Shown here: piece by piece, positions 35,887-45,089 of the stretch
How the letters are laid out: the number at the start of each line of letters is the position of its first letter
Numbering within the stretch: the first letter of the stretch is position 1
Assembly: GCA_022482545.1 (NCBI GenBank)
Contig: JAKVOZ010000003.1
Span: 1-64,000, forward strand
Source of the DNA: Bacteroidales bacterium
GTDB taxonomy: Bacteria > Bacteroidota > Bacteroidia > Bacteroidales > P3
Reading direction: 5' to 3'
Length of the DNA stretch: 64,000 bases
Program-made: the position numbers and the translations under genes
The notes under the pieces: generated by a model
The model's database searches: none
What the model saw: the letters and a program-made list of their open reading frames with translations, nothing else
Told to the model about the DNA's origin: nothing

Positions 35887-36120
35887 TTTTTTCTTTTTTT
35901 CCAAAATTCCAAAACCCTAGGGAGAGAGAAAATGGAAAAAAAGAAAAAAACAGTAGCTTTTTTTAATTGCAACATAACTATTGCAATGATACATCACACT
36001 TACTTGTAAAAAAACTCTCATAAGATAAAAAACAGAGAAACTTTTAAACACAACAATTATCAGTCAAATAGTTTTTTCTTTTTTTCCATTTTCTCTCTCC
36101 CTAGGGTTTTGGAATTTTGG
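35887..36120. repeat. Long inverted repeat element (about 50-bp arms, 119-bp centre)
   Basis: 35901-35951 and 36071-36120 are reverse complements over 50 bp, differing only by one A in a homopolymer. Both arms contain the CCCTAGGG palindrome. The left arm also folds on itself: TTTTTTCTTTTTTTCC (35887-35902) pairs with GGAAAAAAAGAAAAAA (35934-35949). The 119-bp centre is AT-rich without an open frame. It occupies most of the 411-bp spacer between the convergent phosphohexomutase and SUI1 genes. No transposase and no obvious target-site duplication are visible. Confidence 0.85.
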
Positions 36121-36158
36121 AATTTTTTTTGCCTTTATTTTTAGTGATTAGTGAAAAA

Positions 36159-36250
36159 TGGATTAGCAATCCGTTGAAATGGATTAAAGAACTATTTCAG
36201 TAGAATCAAAAGACATTTTACTGGATTAGCAAACCCTCACATGCGTAGCA
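36159..36250. repeat. 21-bp periodic array, TGGATTA family
   Basis: TGGATTA begins at 36159, 36180 and 36222, with the related TAGAATC at 36201, so four units stand exactly 21 bp apart. Bases 36170-36197 are the inverted partner of 25492-25519. TAGAATCAAAAGACA (36201) also occurs at 46029. Confidence 0.8.
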
Positions 36251-36275
36251 AAAAACCCTGTCGGTGGTTACCGAC
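36250..36275 (-). terminator. Terminator overlapping the SUI1 stop codon
   Basis: On the minus strand GTCGGT and ACCGAC form a 6-bp GC-rich stem around the loop AACC, followed by AGGG and six Ts. The stop codon TAA (36268-36270) is split between the stem end and the loop. Confidence 0.78.
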
Positions 36276-36600
36276 TGACTTTATATCCTGCACCAATTAA
36301 GATATCTGTTACCTTATCTCTAAAATCTCCTTGAATAAGAATATAACCATCTTTTACCGTACCTCCTACTCCACACTTATTTTTAAGAACTTTGCTAAGA
36401 GTTATTAAATCTTCTTGACTTCCAACAAATCTTGTTATAAGTGTAACTTTCTTACCATTCCTTTGTTTCTTATCTAACTCTACTCTAAGTTTTTGCTGAT
36501 TATTTGGTAAAGTCTCTTGTTCATAATATTGTTCAACATATTCAAAATCAGGGTCTGTTGAATAAACTATTCCTTGTTTGTTTTTATTTTTATTGGACAT
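36268..36600 (-). CDS. SUI1/YciH-family translation factor
   Basis: 110 aa, cytosolic. The C-terminal 80 residues are an SUI1 domain: KVTLITRFVGSQEDLITLSK, then LKNKCGVGGTVKDGYILIQGD. Bacterial homologues (YciH) are related to eukaryotic eIF1 and are thought to influence initiation fidelity. The N-terminal 30 residues are charged linker. It is downstream of the lipid kinase gene, with an 11-bp overlap, and carries the operon's terminator at its stop codon. Confidence 0.92.
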   Translation of the reverse strand: MSNKNKNKQGIVYSTDPDFEYVEQYYEQETLPNNQQKLRVELDKKQRNGKKVTLITRFVGSQEDLITLSKVLKNKCGVGGTVKDGYILIQGDFRDKVTDILIGAGYKVSR

Positions 36601-37483
36601 CTTTTGGTATGATAACGTTTAATGAATTTGGATTTACCGAGAAGTTCAAATCTTCTTCTATCTGTATTGCTTCTCCATCAAGGTTAATGTTTCTATCTTT
36701 AAAATCTATCACTTTCACTTGTTTTGCTTTGTATGAACTAACGAAGACAGACTTATTAAACTCACGAAAGAACATAAGTTGTGCCGTAAAAGGAGCCATA
36801 ACTAATGGTATCTTCTTCACTATACTTATATCCATATAGCCATCGTTCAAAGAAGCCTGTGGTGCAACAACTGCATTATATCCAAATTGATTTGAATTTG
36901 AAAAACTAATAAAAAGTGCTTCTGTATCTATCTCTTTGTCATCAATAATAAGATGATAATGATGAGGAACATAGAAAGGATAATGTTGAAGAACAAGTTT
37001 AAAATATGATTGAAAGCCTCTTGTTGTTGATTTACTAAACTCTTCTGCAATATAAGCATCAAAGCCTATACCTGCAATACTCGCATAAGTAATATCATTT
37101 AACTTTATTGTATCTATTGTTACGCATCTATTATCATTAATAACTTTTATTGCTTGGTCTAAATAAAGAGGAATATGAAGATGGCGTGCTAATCCATTGC
37201 CACTACCTGCTGGTATGATAGCGAACTTAACCTTTGAACCAACTAATCCTCTAACGCAGTCATTTATGCTACCATCGCCACCAACAGCAACAACAATATT
37301 ATAACCTTTTATTACTGCATTGAGAGAGATAGCCGTTGCATGATGAGCATATTTTGTGTATGCTATATCATAGTCAAACTTCTGTTTATCAAGATATTTC
37401 TCCAAACAGCCTTCCACTTTCTTCTGCTTACCTATACCTGATATGGGATTGATAATAAACAATATTTTTTCTTTATCTGCCAT
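36590..37483 (-). CDS. Diacylglycerol kinase-family lipid kinase
   Basis: 297 aa. The DAGK catalytic domain has FIINPISGIGKQ at the N-terminus and the nucleotide-binding VAVGGDGSINDCVRGLVGS, then IIPAGSGNGLARHL. The C-terminal YegS/BmrU-type domain ends with the NLDGEAIQIEEDL motif. Members phosphorylate diacylglycerol, sphingoid bases or related lipids; Bacteroidota make sphingolipids, so either substrate is possible. It lies between an LTA-synthase-like gene (19 bp upstream) and SUI1, which fits a role in recycling lipid released by a phosphoglycerol-type transferase. Confidence 0.9.
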   Translation of the reverse strand: MADKEKILFIINPISGIGKQKKVEGCLEKYLDKQKFDYDIAYTKYAHHATAISLNAVIKGYNIVVAVGGDGSINDCVRGLVGSKVKFAIIPAGSGNGLARHLHIPLYLDQAIKVINDNRCVTIDTIKLNDITYASIAGIGFDAYIAEEFSKSTTRGFQSYFKLVLQHYPFYVPHHYHLIIDDKEIDTEALFISFSNSNQFGYNAVVAPQASLNDGYMDISIVKKIPLVMAPFTAQLMFFREFNKSVFVSSYKAKQVKVIDFKDRNINLDGEAIQIEEDLNFSVNPNSLNVIIPKDVQ

Positions 37484-37501
37484 AATAATGATTGTTATTT
37501 A

Positions 37502-39421
37502 TTATTTTATTGTCGTTTGGTTCATTATTAAACGATTATTATATTGTTGTATTATTGCTTTTGTTAATTGAGTATGATATGATGTTATATTAGGATATTT
37601 ATTTGCAATATTATTTTCATAATCAGCATCTTTTGTTACATCAAACAATTCTGTTGGGTAACCTTCACGATATTTGCTAACATATTGTCCCACTCTCAAA
37701 AGATATTCTCCATTAGAAAAGTAGATATAATAGTGTGGAAAAGTTGAGAAAATACTCTTTCCAAAGGCAAAGATAGGCTTATTAAGATGAAGCATATCAC
37801 ATATTGTTGGAAAGATATCTATCTGTTGCATAAATTGATTACTAACTATGCCGTGCTTTAACATTGGACAATAGAATATGATTGGTATTCTAAATAATCC
37901 TGACTCTGTTTGAAATTCTTTTTGTCCTGTTAATGCGCTATGGTCTGCTGTTATGATAAATATTGTATTTTTATACCATGATTGTTTGGAAGCATAAGCA
38001 AAGAATCTTTTTAATGCAAAGTCTGTATATCCTACTGTTTCATGAACGATAAGTGTTCCTTTTGGAAATTGATTTTTATGTTGTGGTGGTATGGTGTAAG
38101 GGTGATGAGAAGAAAGAGTGAAAACAGTTGCAAAGAATGGTTGCTTAGTTGCTGTAAGATTTCTGCCCATATATTGCAAATAAGGTTCATCAAATATTCC
38201 CCAATTACCATCATAATCCTTGTCATTATTATATTCATTCTTACCATAATATTTTTGATAACCTACATGTTGAGCAAAAACATTAAAATTCATTGTTCCA
38301 TTGTATCCACCATGAAAGAAAGCTGTCTTATATCCTTGTTCTGATAATGTTGAAGCAATAGAAGATAACTTGTTTTCGCTATAAGATGATGTTATATAAC
38401 TTTCCTCATTCATAAGTGGCAAAGAAGAAACCACTGCTGGTATTCCATCAATAGAACGTTTGCCGTTAGAATATCCTTGAAAGACTATTGATTGCTTTGC
38501 CAAAGAATCTAAAAATGGAGTATATGTTTTTCCTGTCTTATTGTATGTTGAAAGATACTCGGCAGCATAACTCTCAACAATTATTAAAACAACATTGGTT
38601 TTGCCCACTTTTGGTTGCTCTTGAAATAATGTATCAGACCAAACATTGGTTGAAGGATTACATATTGGAGAATAGATAGTATTAAGTTCATTCTCTGAAA
38701 AATAATCTTTCTTTTCAAGATGTGATTTGTTTATTGTTCTATATATAGTAAAAGGAGTATTTAACACAAGAGCAGTATTTTGTGTTGAAGCATACGTACT
38801 GGCTTGAAGTAAATTGATAGGTTTGTATTGAAATCCACCTCTTTGAAAAACTACCAACACAAATAGTGTTAAAATAAATATTATGCTTTCTTTACCTATC
38901 CATTTCTTTGAATAATTCATTTCTTCCAATGAATATTTCTTAAATAAACGTCTATCAATGAAAAAGAAGACAAAATTAAGAGAAATAAATATTAAAACTA
39001 TTAACCAATAATCTCTTAGAAATTGCGGAATAAGAGAATTAAAATCACCTCCTACTCCAAGGTAACGAAAGATATCAAATGTAAGTCGCTTAAATGTGAA
39101 ACGAAAATAACCAGTATCAACTAAGTTACTTACCATTATAAATTCTATTCCAACAACATAAAGGAAATAAATAAAATATCTATAATATTTATTTTGTTTA
39201 AAAGTAATAGGTATAAGAGATAATATTACATATGGTCCAATGAATATTGTAAGGGTTGAAAGAGCAAATCTAATCATTCCAACAAATATTTTCATAAACT
39301 CTGAAAAAGAATTAACATTGAAAAGACTTGTATTTAACAAATAAAATATTATCTGCGTTATGATTAATATACAAAGACTTAAAAGATACCTTGAAAGTAC
39401 TAATTTATGACTTGGTTTCAT
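37502..39421 (-). CDS. LTA synthase-family membrane phosphotransferase/sulfatase
   Basis: 639 aa, inner-membrane protein. Five hydrophobic helices cover about residues 10-200, followed by an extracytoplasmic alkaline-phosphatase-superfamily domain (about 255-600). It begins VVLIIVESYAAEYLSTY, with the metal-binding Glu and a downstream Thr in GKTYTPFLDSLAKQ as the probable nucleophile; FFHGGYNGTMNF, LSSHHPYTIP and ITADHSAL provide further metal ligands. The family transfers phosphoglycerol or phosphoethanolamine to envelope glycans or lipids. Together with the downstream lipid kinase it could form an envelope-decoration and lipid-recycling pair; that is inference. Confidence 0.9.
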   Translation of the reverse strand: MKPSHKLVLSRYLLSLCILIITQIIFYLLNTSLFNVNSFSEFMKIFVGMIRFALSTLTIFIGPYVILSLIPITFKQNKYYRYFIYFLYVVGIEFIMVSNLVDTGYFRFTFKRLTFDIFRYLGVGGDFNSLIPQFLRDYWLIVLIFISLNFVFFFIDRRLFKKYSLEEMNYSKKWIGKESIIFILTLFVLVVFQRGGFQYKPINLLQASTYASTQNTALVLNTPFTIYRTINKSHLEKKDYFSENELNTIYSPICNPSTNVWSDTLFQEQPKVGKTNVVLIIVESYAAEYLSTYNKTGKTYTPFLDSLAKQSIVFQGYSNGKRSIDGIPAVVSSLPLMNEESYITSSYSENKLSSIASTLSEQGYKTAFFHGGYNGTMNFNVFAQHVGYQKYYGKNEYNNDKDYDGNWGIFDEPYLQYMGRNLTATKQPFFATVFTLSSHHPYTIPPQHKNQFPKGTLIVHETVGYTDFALKRFFAYASKQSWYKNTIFIITADHSALTGQKEFQTESGLFRIPIIFYCPMLKHGIVSNQFMQQIDIFPTICDMLHLNKPIFAFGKSIFSTFPHYYIYFSNGEYLLRVGQYVSKYREGYPTELFDVTKDADYENNIANKYPNITSYHTQLTKAIIQQYNNRLIMNQTTIK

Positions 39422-39433
39422 ATTATTTTCTTA

Positions 39434-40474
39434 TTATTTTTTAGGTTTATATTTTGAAAGTTTTAAGATTTTATAAGCATCTTTTATCTTCATCAAACTA
39501 TCTATTGAAATATCTGTCTCATTCATAAATCTTGATACAATATTATATCCAATATAATTTCCTATTCTTGAAGGTGAATTTGTTATGCCTTTGCTTTCTG
39601 GTCCGTCCATCGTTAAAGAAAGATATTTTGTTCTATCCTTTTCAAATAAAAGATTATTTTGAATAATATATCCCCAAATACTTTTTTCATTCTTTTCGCA
39701 CCATGAATATTGCTCATCTGTATATCTTAATATTTGACTATCAGAATATTTTGGTAACAAAGTCTTAACAACATAAGAATATTTACCATCTTCAATGATT
39801 GCATCTAAAAAAGAACAATCTGGATTCATTTCAACCAAAGGTACTCTTGAAAAAGTTATTTGACGAAGATATTGTCTTATAAAATCAGGTGCAATATAAT
39901 TTCTGTTAAGAGTAGGTATCATATATTGCGGTATTTGTTTGTAATATTGGCTTTTTCTCAATTTATCCATAGAATACATATCTAATGATATTGCACAAAA
40001 ATCTTCACTTACCACTATTCTATTAGCATAAGAATATGAAAAATCTGCTGGTCCAAAAAGAAGAGAGAAAACATTTTTAGGTAGTTTGGTATTAGGATAG
40101 ATTTGTTTTAAACGAGCAAAAGCAGATGTTAAATCTTCTTGCAAAAAATTCAAATCCGGATATTCTCTTTCAACTATTGATTGAACATTTTGCATCTCAT
40201 TATCAAGAACAAACTGTTCTATAATAGAAAGATATTCTTTATTATCCAGTGATGTCTGAAACATTTGTGGATATTGTTTTTGAAGATTTTTTAAGAATAC
40301 CTCTAAATTTGGAAGAGGTTTATCAAAAAGAGCCTTATCAAAACGTTTTATTTGAATTTTCTCTTCTTGCCCTTGTTCGTTGATAAACTTTATATTATCT
40401 TTTTTCTTACTGCATGAACATACAATTAGAGTTAAAGAAAATATTATCAATAAAAAAAACTTTATCTTTTTCAT
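39434..40474 (-). CDS. gldB: Gliding motility lipoprotein GldB
   Basis: 346 aa with a lipobox near residue 20 (LIVCSC), so membrane-anchored. The family pattern is clear: QIKRFDKALFDKPLPNLEVF near the N-terminus, YPQMF, and FGPADFSYSYANRIVVSEDF with SLDMYSM further on. GldB is one of the lipoproteins tied to gliding and T9SS function in Bacteroidota, with a predicted peptidase-like fold of unknown activity. It is translationally coupled to rluD by a 4-bp ATGA overlap and is followed by the LTA-synthase-like gene. Confidence 0.88.
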   Translation of the reverse strand: MKKIKFFLLIIFSLTLIVCSCSKKKDNIKFINEQGQEEKIQIKRFDKALFDKPLPNLEVFLKNLQKQYPQMFQTSLDNKEYLSIIEQFVLDNEMQNVQSIVEREYPDLNFLQEDLTSAFARLKQIYPNTKLPKNVFSLLFGPADFSYSYANRIVVSEDFCAISLDMYSMDKLRKSQYYKQIPQYMIPTLNRNYIAPDFIRQYLRQITFSRVPLVEMNPDCSFLDAIIEDGKYSYVVKTLLPKYSDSQILRYTDEQYSWCEKNEKSIWGYIIQNNLLFEKDRTKYLSLTMDGPESKGITNSPSRIGNYIGYNIVSRFMNETDISIDSLMKIKDAYKILKLSKYKPKK

Positions 40475-41532
40475 TTTATATTTATTTCTCCTAATTCTTC
40501 CTTATTGTAATTAACATATTTCTCCCACTTATCAATAAGAGCTTTCATATCTTGTGGTAATTCACTTGAAAAGAAAACCTCTTTGTTTGTTGTAGGATGA
40601 ATAAAGCCTAATGTAGTGGCATGAAGAGCTTGTCGTGGCATAATATCAAAACAATTCATTATGAACTGCTTATATTTAGTAAATGTTGTACCTTTAAGTA
40701 TTTTATCTCCGCCATAGGTCTCATCATTAAAAAGAGGATGTCCTATACTTTTCATATGTATCCTTATTTGATGTGTTCTTCCTGTTTCCAAATGGCATTG
40801 AATAAGTGTAACATATCCAAAGCGAAACAATACTTTCCAATGTGTTATTGCTCTTTTACCATGTTCTTCATCATTAAAAGTAGCCATAATCTTTCTATCT
40901 TTTAAATCTCTTCCAACATTAACATCTATTGTTCCTTCTTCTTGCTCTATATCTCCCCAAACAAGAGCAGTGTATGTCCTTTTAACTGTATGATAAAAAA
41001 ACTGTTTTGCTAAATTAGTTTGTGCTGTTTCATTTTTTGCAACGACTAATAAACCTGATGTGTTTTTATCTATTCTATGAACCATATATGGCAAAACATC
41101 TTCTCCTTGTTTGTTTTTTTGCCCTTGAAAATGAAACATAAGAGCATTCATAAGAGTTTTATCATAATTCCCATAAGCAGGATGAACAACCATTCCAGCT
41201 TGCTTATTAATTATTATAACATCTTCATCTTCATATACAACATCAAGTGAAATATTTTGTGGTATTATTTCTATCTCTCTTGGTTCTGTTGTTAAAAAAA
41301 TCTGTATTATATCATTAGGTTTAACCTTATAATTAGGTTTAACAGTTTGTCCATTTACTTTTATACATTCATTCTGTGCTGCTTTTTGAATTTTATTTCT
41401 TGATACATTTTCTATTCTTGTCATCAAGAACTTATCTATTCTTAAAAGCCCTTGCCCTTTATCTACTACTATACGATAATTTTCATATAATTCTTTATCC
41501 TCTTCTTGTATAATTTGCTCTCTATCTTCCAT
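40471..41532 (-). CDS. rluD: 23S rRNA pseudouridine synthase RluD-type
   Basis: 353 aa, cytosolic. An S4 RNA-binding domain (about residues 25-90, LRIDKFLMTRIENVSRNKIQ) precedes the RluA-type catalytic domain. The catalytic Asp is in PYMVHRIDKNTSGLLVVAKN, and the second motif is ETGRTHQIRIHMKSIGHP, then LHATTLGFIHP. All active-site motifs are intact, in contrast to the degenerate homologue at 28696. It probably modifies helix 69 of 23S rRNA, but RluA-family specificity cannot be decided from sequence alone. It is coupled to gldB. Confidence 0.93.
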   Translation of the reverse strand: MEDREQIIQEEDKELYENYRIVVDKGQGLLRIDKFLMTRIENVSRNKIQKAAQNECIKVNGQTVKPNYKVKPNDIIQIFLTTEPREIEIIPQNISLDVVYEDEDVIIINKQAGMVVHPAYGNYDKTLMNALMFHFQGQKNKQGEDVLPYMVHRIDKNTSGLLVVAKNETAQTNLAKQFFYHTVKRTYTALVWGDIEQEEGTIDVNVGRDLKDRKIMATFNDEEHGKRAITHWKVLFRFGYVTLIQCHLETGRTHQIRIHMKSIGHPLFNDETYGGDKILKGTTFTKYKQFIMNCFDIMPRQALHATTLGFIHPTTNKEVFFSSELPQDMKALIDKWEKYVNYNKEELGEINIK

Positions 41533-41535
41533 TTT

Positions 41536-43422
41536 TTATTTTTGAATCACTACCTTTTGATTATAATAATTATTATTTCTATCCTTTATTCTTAATATAT
41601 AAACACCTTCTTTAATCTCTTCAACATTAACCTTATTCCCTTTTTCTTTCTTAATTCTTCTACCCATAATATCATATAATTCAACATCAGGATTATTTTC
41701 TCCATATATATTAATGTATGATTTTGCTGGATTAGGAAATATTTTTATATCTTTTCTTTCCACATTATCATTTAATCCTACCGCTTTATAGCCAAAATAA
41801 GGTCTTATCATTACACTGCCTCTATTAAAACTTTTTTGCCAATAATTAGATATATTTGCAAAAGTATAATTACTCGCATCTGTATTTTGATCAAATCCTA
41901 TATTCAAATAGTCTTTATTCTTTATTTGTACTGAAATAAAAAATTCTCCCTCTGGTAATATTACTGGTTCTGTTAATGTGTATCTAATGAATTTATTTAA
42001 ACTATCAACAATAGGAGTAAGTTTTTCTGTCATATATAATTTCTCATTTGGCAGACTATCGCTTGTTGCATTCCAAACACAGATATAAAAAGGTTTTATG
42101 TTAGCATTTTGATATGTGTGATTAAAATAAATATCAACTGCACTTAAAGTATCCATCTCATTAAGAAAATATCCAACAGCAAGATTACTATTTTTTATTG
42201 GCTCAACTCCAAATCCATTTTCAGCCGTTCCATCATCATAAGCAAAATAGTTCTCAAACTTTTGACGAAAACGAATAGTATCATTTTCATGCCTACTATC
42301 TTGTCCTACTCCCTCACGAACAACATGAACTATATCAAAATAAGTCCATTGATTTTTATCAAAACTATATTTATAAGATACTAATGGACGAGAATGATTT
42401 AATGAAGTCTGAAAAGAATGTGTTTTTATGTATGGATAAATATTCTCAAAACCACCATTATAACTATTAACAATATTATTGTTTTTATCTATTATATCAT
42501 ATTTATATGTTGAATTTAAAGCATCTGAATAAAGATTTACTATTGTTATATTAATAGAATCTTTCATTTCACTTTCTCTATATTGTTTTGCTGGCATAGA
42601 TTGATAAAGTTTAAGCATAGATGGGGCAGGATTAACAAAAGCAATATCTCTAAAAACAGTATCATTTTTTGAACGATTATAATTCAAGTAAATATAATCC
42701 AAGTTCCATTGATCACAATTGCTTACATAATCATAAGAAGGATTACTATCTAAACTTGCATAATTATAGAAACGAAACCTAAAATCTTTATTAAAATATT
42801 TGTTATCTGTTATTGGAATCATTACATAATGAAAATATGCACTATCCTTACTAAAAATACTATCTGTATAAGTCCCTTTCATATTCCAGACACTTGTCCA
42901 AACACTATCCGAAGAACTATAAAACTGCAAAACAATAGAATCTTTTGCAGATGGAGTTGAACCTATTCTTTGCCACATATTTCCTATTCCACCTCCTGGC
43001 TGAATGAAAAAACTTAAATAAATAGAATCTTTTGCAGAGAGTTTTTTTGCTATTGGTTCTCTTACTGAATCAAGTCTTATTGATACGGAAGACAATGTAT
43101 CAGCAGTAAAAGAAAAAGTATTTGCTTGTGGATATAATTCTCCATAACGATTGATTGCATCTAATGTAACTACTCCAACTGTTGGAGGAAAAACCTGAAA
43201 ACCAACATTTACTTGACAATTTTCTCCTATCCATAACTGAGGATTAACTTTACCAACATAAGAAGAGAAATCATCAAGAAATGGTAAAAATTTTTCTTGT
43301 CCAAAACTAATATTGGATACAAATATTGTCAAAAAGAATATAATAATAACATTCTTCTTAATATTTTTTTTACCACAAAGATTGATCATCTGTTTTATTA
43401 TTTTCTTGATTATCTCCTGCAT
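41536..43422 (-). CDS. T9SS cargo protein with C-terminal sorting domain
   Basis: 628 aa, exported. A signal peptide precedes SFGQEKF; the start may be ATG 43389 (MINLCGKK) rather than 43422. The first part resembles a jelly-roll or lectin-like beta domain (DDFSSYVGKVNPQLWIGENC). The end carries a type A sorting domain: DIKIFPNPAKSYINIYG, VELYDIMGRRI and GVYILRIKDRNNNYYNQKVV. It should cross the outer membrane through T9SS. No enzyme motif is seen. The gene overlaps the PASTA gene upstream and lies 3 bp before rluD, so all belong to one operon. Confidence 0.85.
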   Translation of the reverse strand: MQEIIKKIIKQMINLCGKKNIKKNVIIIFFLTIFVSNISFGQEKFLPFLDDFSSYVGKVNPQLWIGENCQVNVGFQVFPPTVGVVTLDAINRYGELYPQANTFSFTADTLSSVSIRLDSVREPIAKKLSAKDSIYLSFFIQPGGGIGNMWQRIGSTPSAKDSIVLQFYSSSDSVWTSVWNMKGTYTDSIFSKDSAYFHYVMIPITDNKYFNKDFRFRFYNYASLDSNPSYDYVSNCDQWNLDYIYLNYNRSKNDTVFRDIAFVNPAPSMLKLYQSMPAKQYRESEMKDSINITIVNLYSDALNSTYKYDIIDKNNNIVNSYNGGFENIYPYIKTHSFQTSLNHSRPLVSYKYSFDKNQWTYFDIVHVVREGVGQDSRHENDTIRFRQKFENYFAYDDGTAENGFGVEPIKNSNLAVGYFLNEMDTLSAVDIYFNHTYQNANIKPFYICVWNATSDSLPNEKLYMTEKLTPIVDSLNKFIRYTLTEPVILPEGEFFISVQIKNKDYLNIGFDQNTDASNYTFANISNYWQKSFNRGSVMIRPYFGYKAVGLNDNVERKDIKIFPNPAKSYINIYGENNPDVELYDIMGRRIKKEKGNKVNVEEIKEGVYILRIKDRNNNYYNQKVVIQK

Positions 43423-44245
43423 TAGTACTATCTTGAACCTCTACTTCTGCATTTGATTCTTTAAATTGGTCAAGTTCTTGTTTATATTTTGCTTGTGAAT
43501 CATTAACAAGATTTAATGAAATAGATGTTCCTATCATAACATTTCTTGATGATGGAGAAAAAGAGACAACTCTTGTATGGCCTTGTTCTTCTTTTCCTTC
43601 ATAATTTTTCTTTCCAACATTAAGTCCTGCCTTCCATAACAACACTTCTGCATCTTGTTCTGTCTTTCCTAAAATATCTGGCATTTTAACACTTGCTGTT
43701 GTAGAAGAGACTTCTACAACTAAATCTATTGCTTGTCCACTTTGAATATCTTTTCCTGCTTGTATTGTTGTACCTTTATATCTCTGCTCTACTACAATAT
43801 TAGAAATTTCTCCAACTCTATACATTATTGTTCCAACTCTTAATCCTGCATCAATCAATGCTTGAACAGAACTCTTCAAACTTTTATCTTTACAATTTGG
43901 CATCTGTACTATTTCTCCTGAAAAAGATGCAATAGTTATATATATCTTTCTTCCACTTTTTACTCTTGACCCTGGTGCTGGATCTTGCGAAAGAATTGTT
44001 CCATAAGCTACTCCTTCTTTATATATTGAATCTATTACTACTATATCAAAATTATCAACATCATCAGAATTTTCTACATTTTGCAATAGTTTCCCTTCTA
44101 TCTTTGGCACTATGTATTCTTGTCCGTGGCGAGTATAAACTTTTAATAATAATGATATAATAAATATTAATAATAAGAATGAAAGAATTATTAATACTAA
44201 ATGTTTTACGAATGTTTTGCTTTTTACAAATTCTTTAAAAGTCAT
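43370..44245 (-). CDS. PASTA domain membrane protein
   Basis: 291 aa. One N-terminal transmembrane helix (HLVLIILSFLLLIFIISLLL, about residues 15-35) anchors three PASTA domains facing the periplasm: about 45-110 (IVPKIEGKLLQNV), 112-180 (VQMPNCKDKSLKSSVQALID) and 190-255 (VKMPDILGKTEQDAEVLLWKAG). The C-terminal tail is acidic and Asn/Gln-rich. PASTA domains bind cell-wall muropeptides. Unlike Gram-positive PASTA kinases, there is no kinase domain, which is the normal form in Bacteroidota. It is the first gene of the rluD-gldB operon. Confidence 0.9.
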   Translation of the reverse strand: MTFKEFVKSKTFVKHLVLIILSFLLLIFIISLLLKVYTRHGQEYIVPKIEGKLLQNVENSDDVDNFDIVVIDSIYKEGVAYGTILSQDPAPGSRVKSGRKIYITIASFSGEIVQMPNCKDKSLKSSVQALIDAGLRVGTIMYRVGEISNIVVEQRYKGTTIQAGKDIQSGQAIDLVVEVSSTTASVKMPDILGKTEQDAEVLLWKAGLNVGKKNYEGKEEQGHTRVVSFSPSSRNVMIGTSISLNLVNDSQAKYKQELDQFKESNAEVEVQDSTNAGDNQENNKTDDQSLW

Positions 44246-44269
44246 TTTATTTATTTATTCTTTAATAAA

Positions 44270-44947
44270 TTAACGTCTATCGCCACCAACAAAGATTAAG
44301 ATGTAATAGAAAAGCGTTGCTAATGAAGCCAAAGCAGCAGCAACATAAGTATAAGCAGCCAAACGAAGAGCATGTTCGGCTTTTGGTTGTGTTTCTCTGG
44401 TTGTGATATTATTATTACTTAGCCAAACCAAGGCTCTTTTTGATGCGTTTATTTCAACAGGTAATGTAACAAAACTAAACAAAGTTGTAAGAGCAAAAAG
44501 AATGATACCAAATAACATTAGTTGTGGAAAGATTTTTAGAAGAAACATTCCAGCAAGCAATACCCACATAACCCATTGTGAAGCAAAACTAACTACTGGT
44601 ACTAAACGAGAACGAAACATAAGCCAAGCATATTGATGTGAGTGTTGAACTGCATGTCCGCATTCATGTGCAGCAACTGCTCCCGATGCAACACTATCTC
44701 CATAATACACTCCTCTACTAAGATTAAGCGTTTTATTTAATGGATTATAATTATCAGTCAATTGCCCTTCAATACACGTAACTTGAACATCATAAATATC
44801 ATTATCATGTAACATCTTTTCTGCTATTTCTTTTCCTGTTAAATTATTAACTGTTGGTATTTTAGAATAGGCCTTAAAAGTAGATTGTAATCTATTACTA
44901 ATCAACCAACTTATTAACGCAAAACCTATGAATATTATCCAATACAT
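44270..44947 (-). CDS. Membrane zinc metallopeptidase (YugP type)
   Basis: 225 aa inner-membrane protein. The zinc motif HECGHAVQH (HExxH) is near residue 90, after the conserved LSRGVYYGDSVASGAVAAHE region, with hydrophobic helices at the N-terminus and on either side of residues 110-160 and at the C-terminus (AALASLATLFYYILIFVGG). The family is a set of predicted membrane proteases without a known substrate. Its own -7 element lies upstream; the PASTA gene begins 24 bp downstream and may be cotranscribed. Confidence 0.9.
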   Translation of the reverse strand: MYWIIFIGFALISWLISNRLQSTFKAYSKIPTVNNLTGKEIAEKMLHDNDIYDVQVTCIEGQLTDNYNPLNKTLNLSRGVYYGDSVASGAVAAHECGHAVQHSHQYAWLMFRSRLVPVVSFASQWVMWVLLAGMFLLKIFPQLMLFGIILFALTTLFSFVTLPVEINASKRALVWLSNNNITTRETQPKAEHALRLAAYTYVAAALASLATLFYYILIFVGGDRR

Positions 44948-44981
44948 ATCTCTTTATTTTTTTAATTACTATTTCAAAAAG

Positions 44982-44989
44982 CAAAATTA
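44982..44989 (-). promoter_or_regulatory. -7 promoter element of the metallopeptidase gene
   Basis: On the minus strand this reads TAATTTTG, 34 bp before the start codon. Confidence 0.65.
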
Positions 44990-45052
44990 ATACTTTTTTT
45001 AATAAAAATCGCTTAATTCAACAATAATAAAACGAATAATAATACTTTTTTG

Positions 45053-45060
45053 TATCTTTG
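45053..45060 (+). promoter_or_regulatory. -7 promoter element of yicC
   Basis: TATCTTTG followed by CC lies 29 bp before the yicC start codon. Confidence 0.7.
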
Positions 45061-45089
45061 CCAAAGAAAATATTTAAAAAAGTACAGTT

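Noticed and set aside
36121-36267. Insertion sequence remnant next to the inverted repeat
   Set aside because: No transposase fragment in any frame, and no duplicated flanking bases could be seen.
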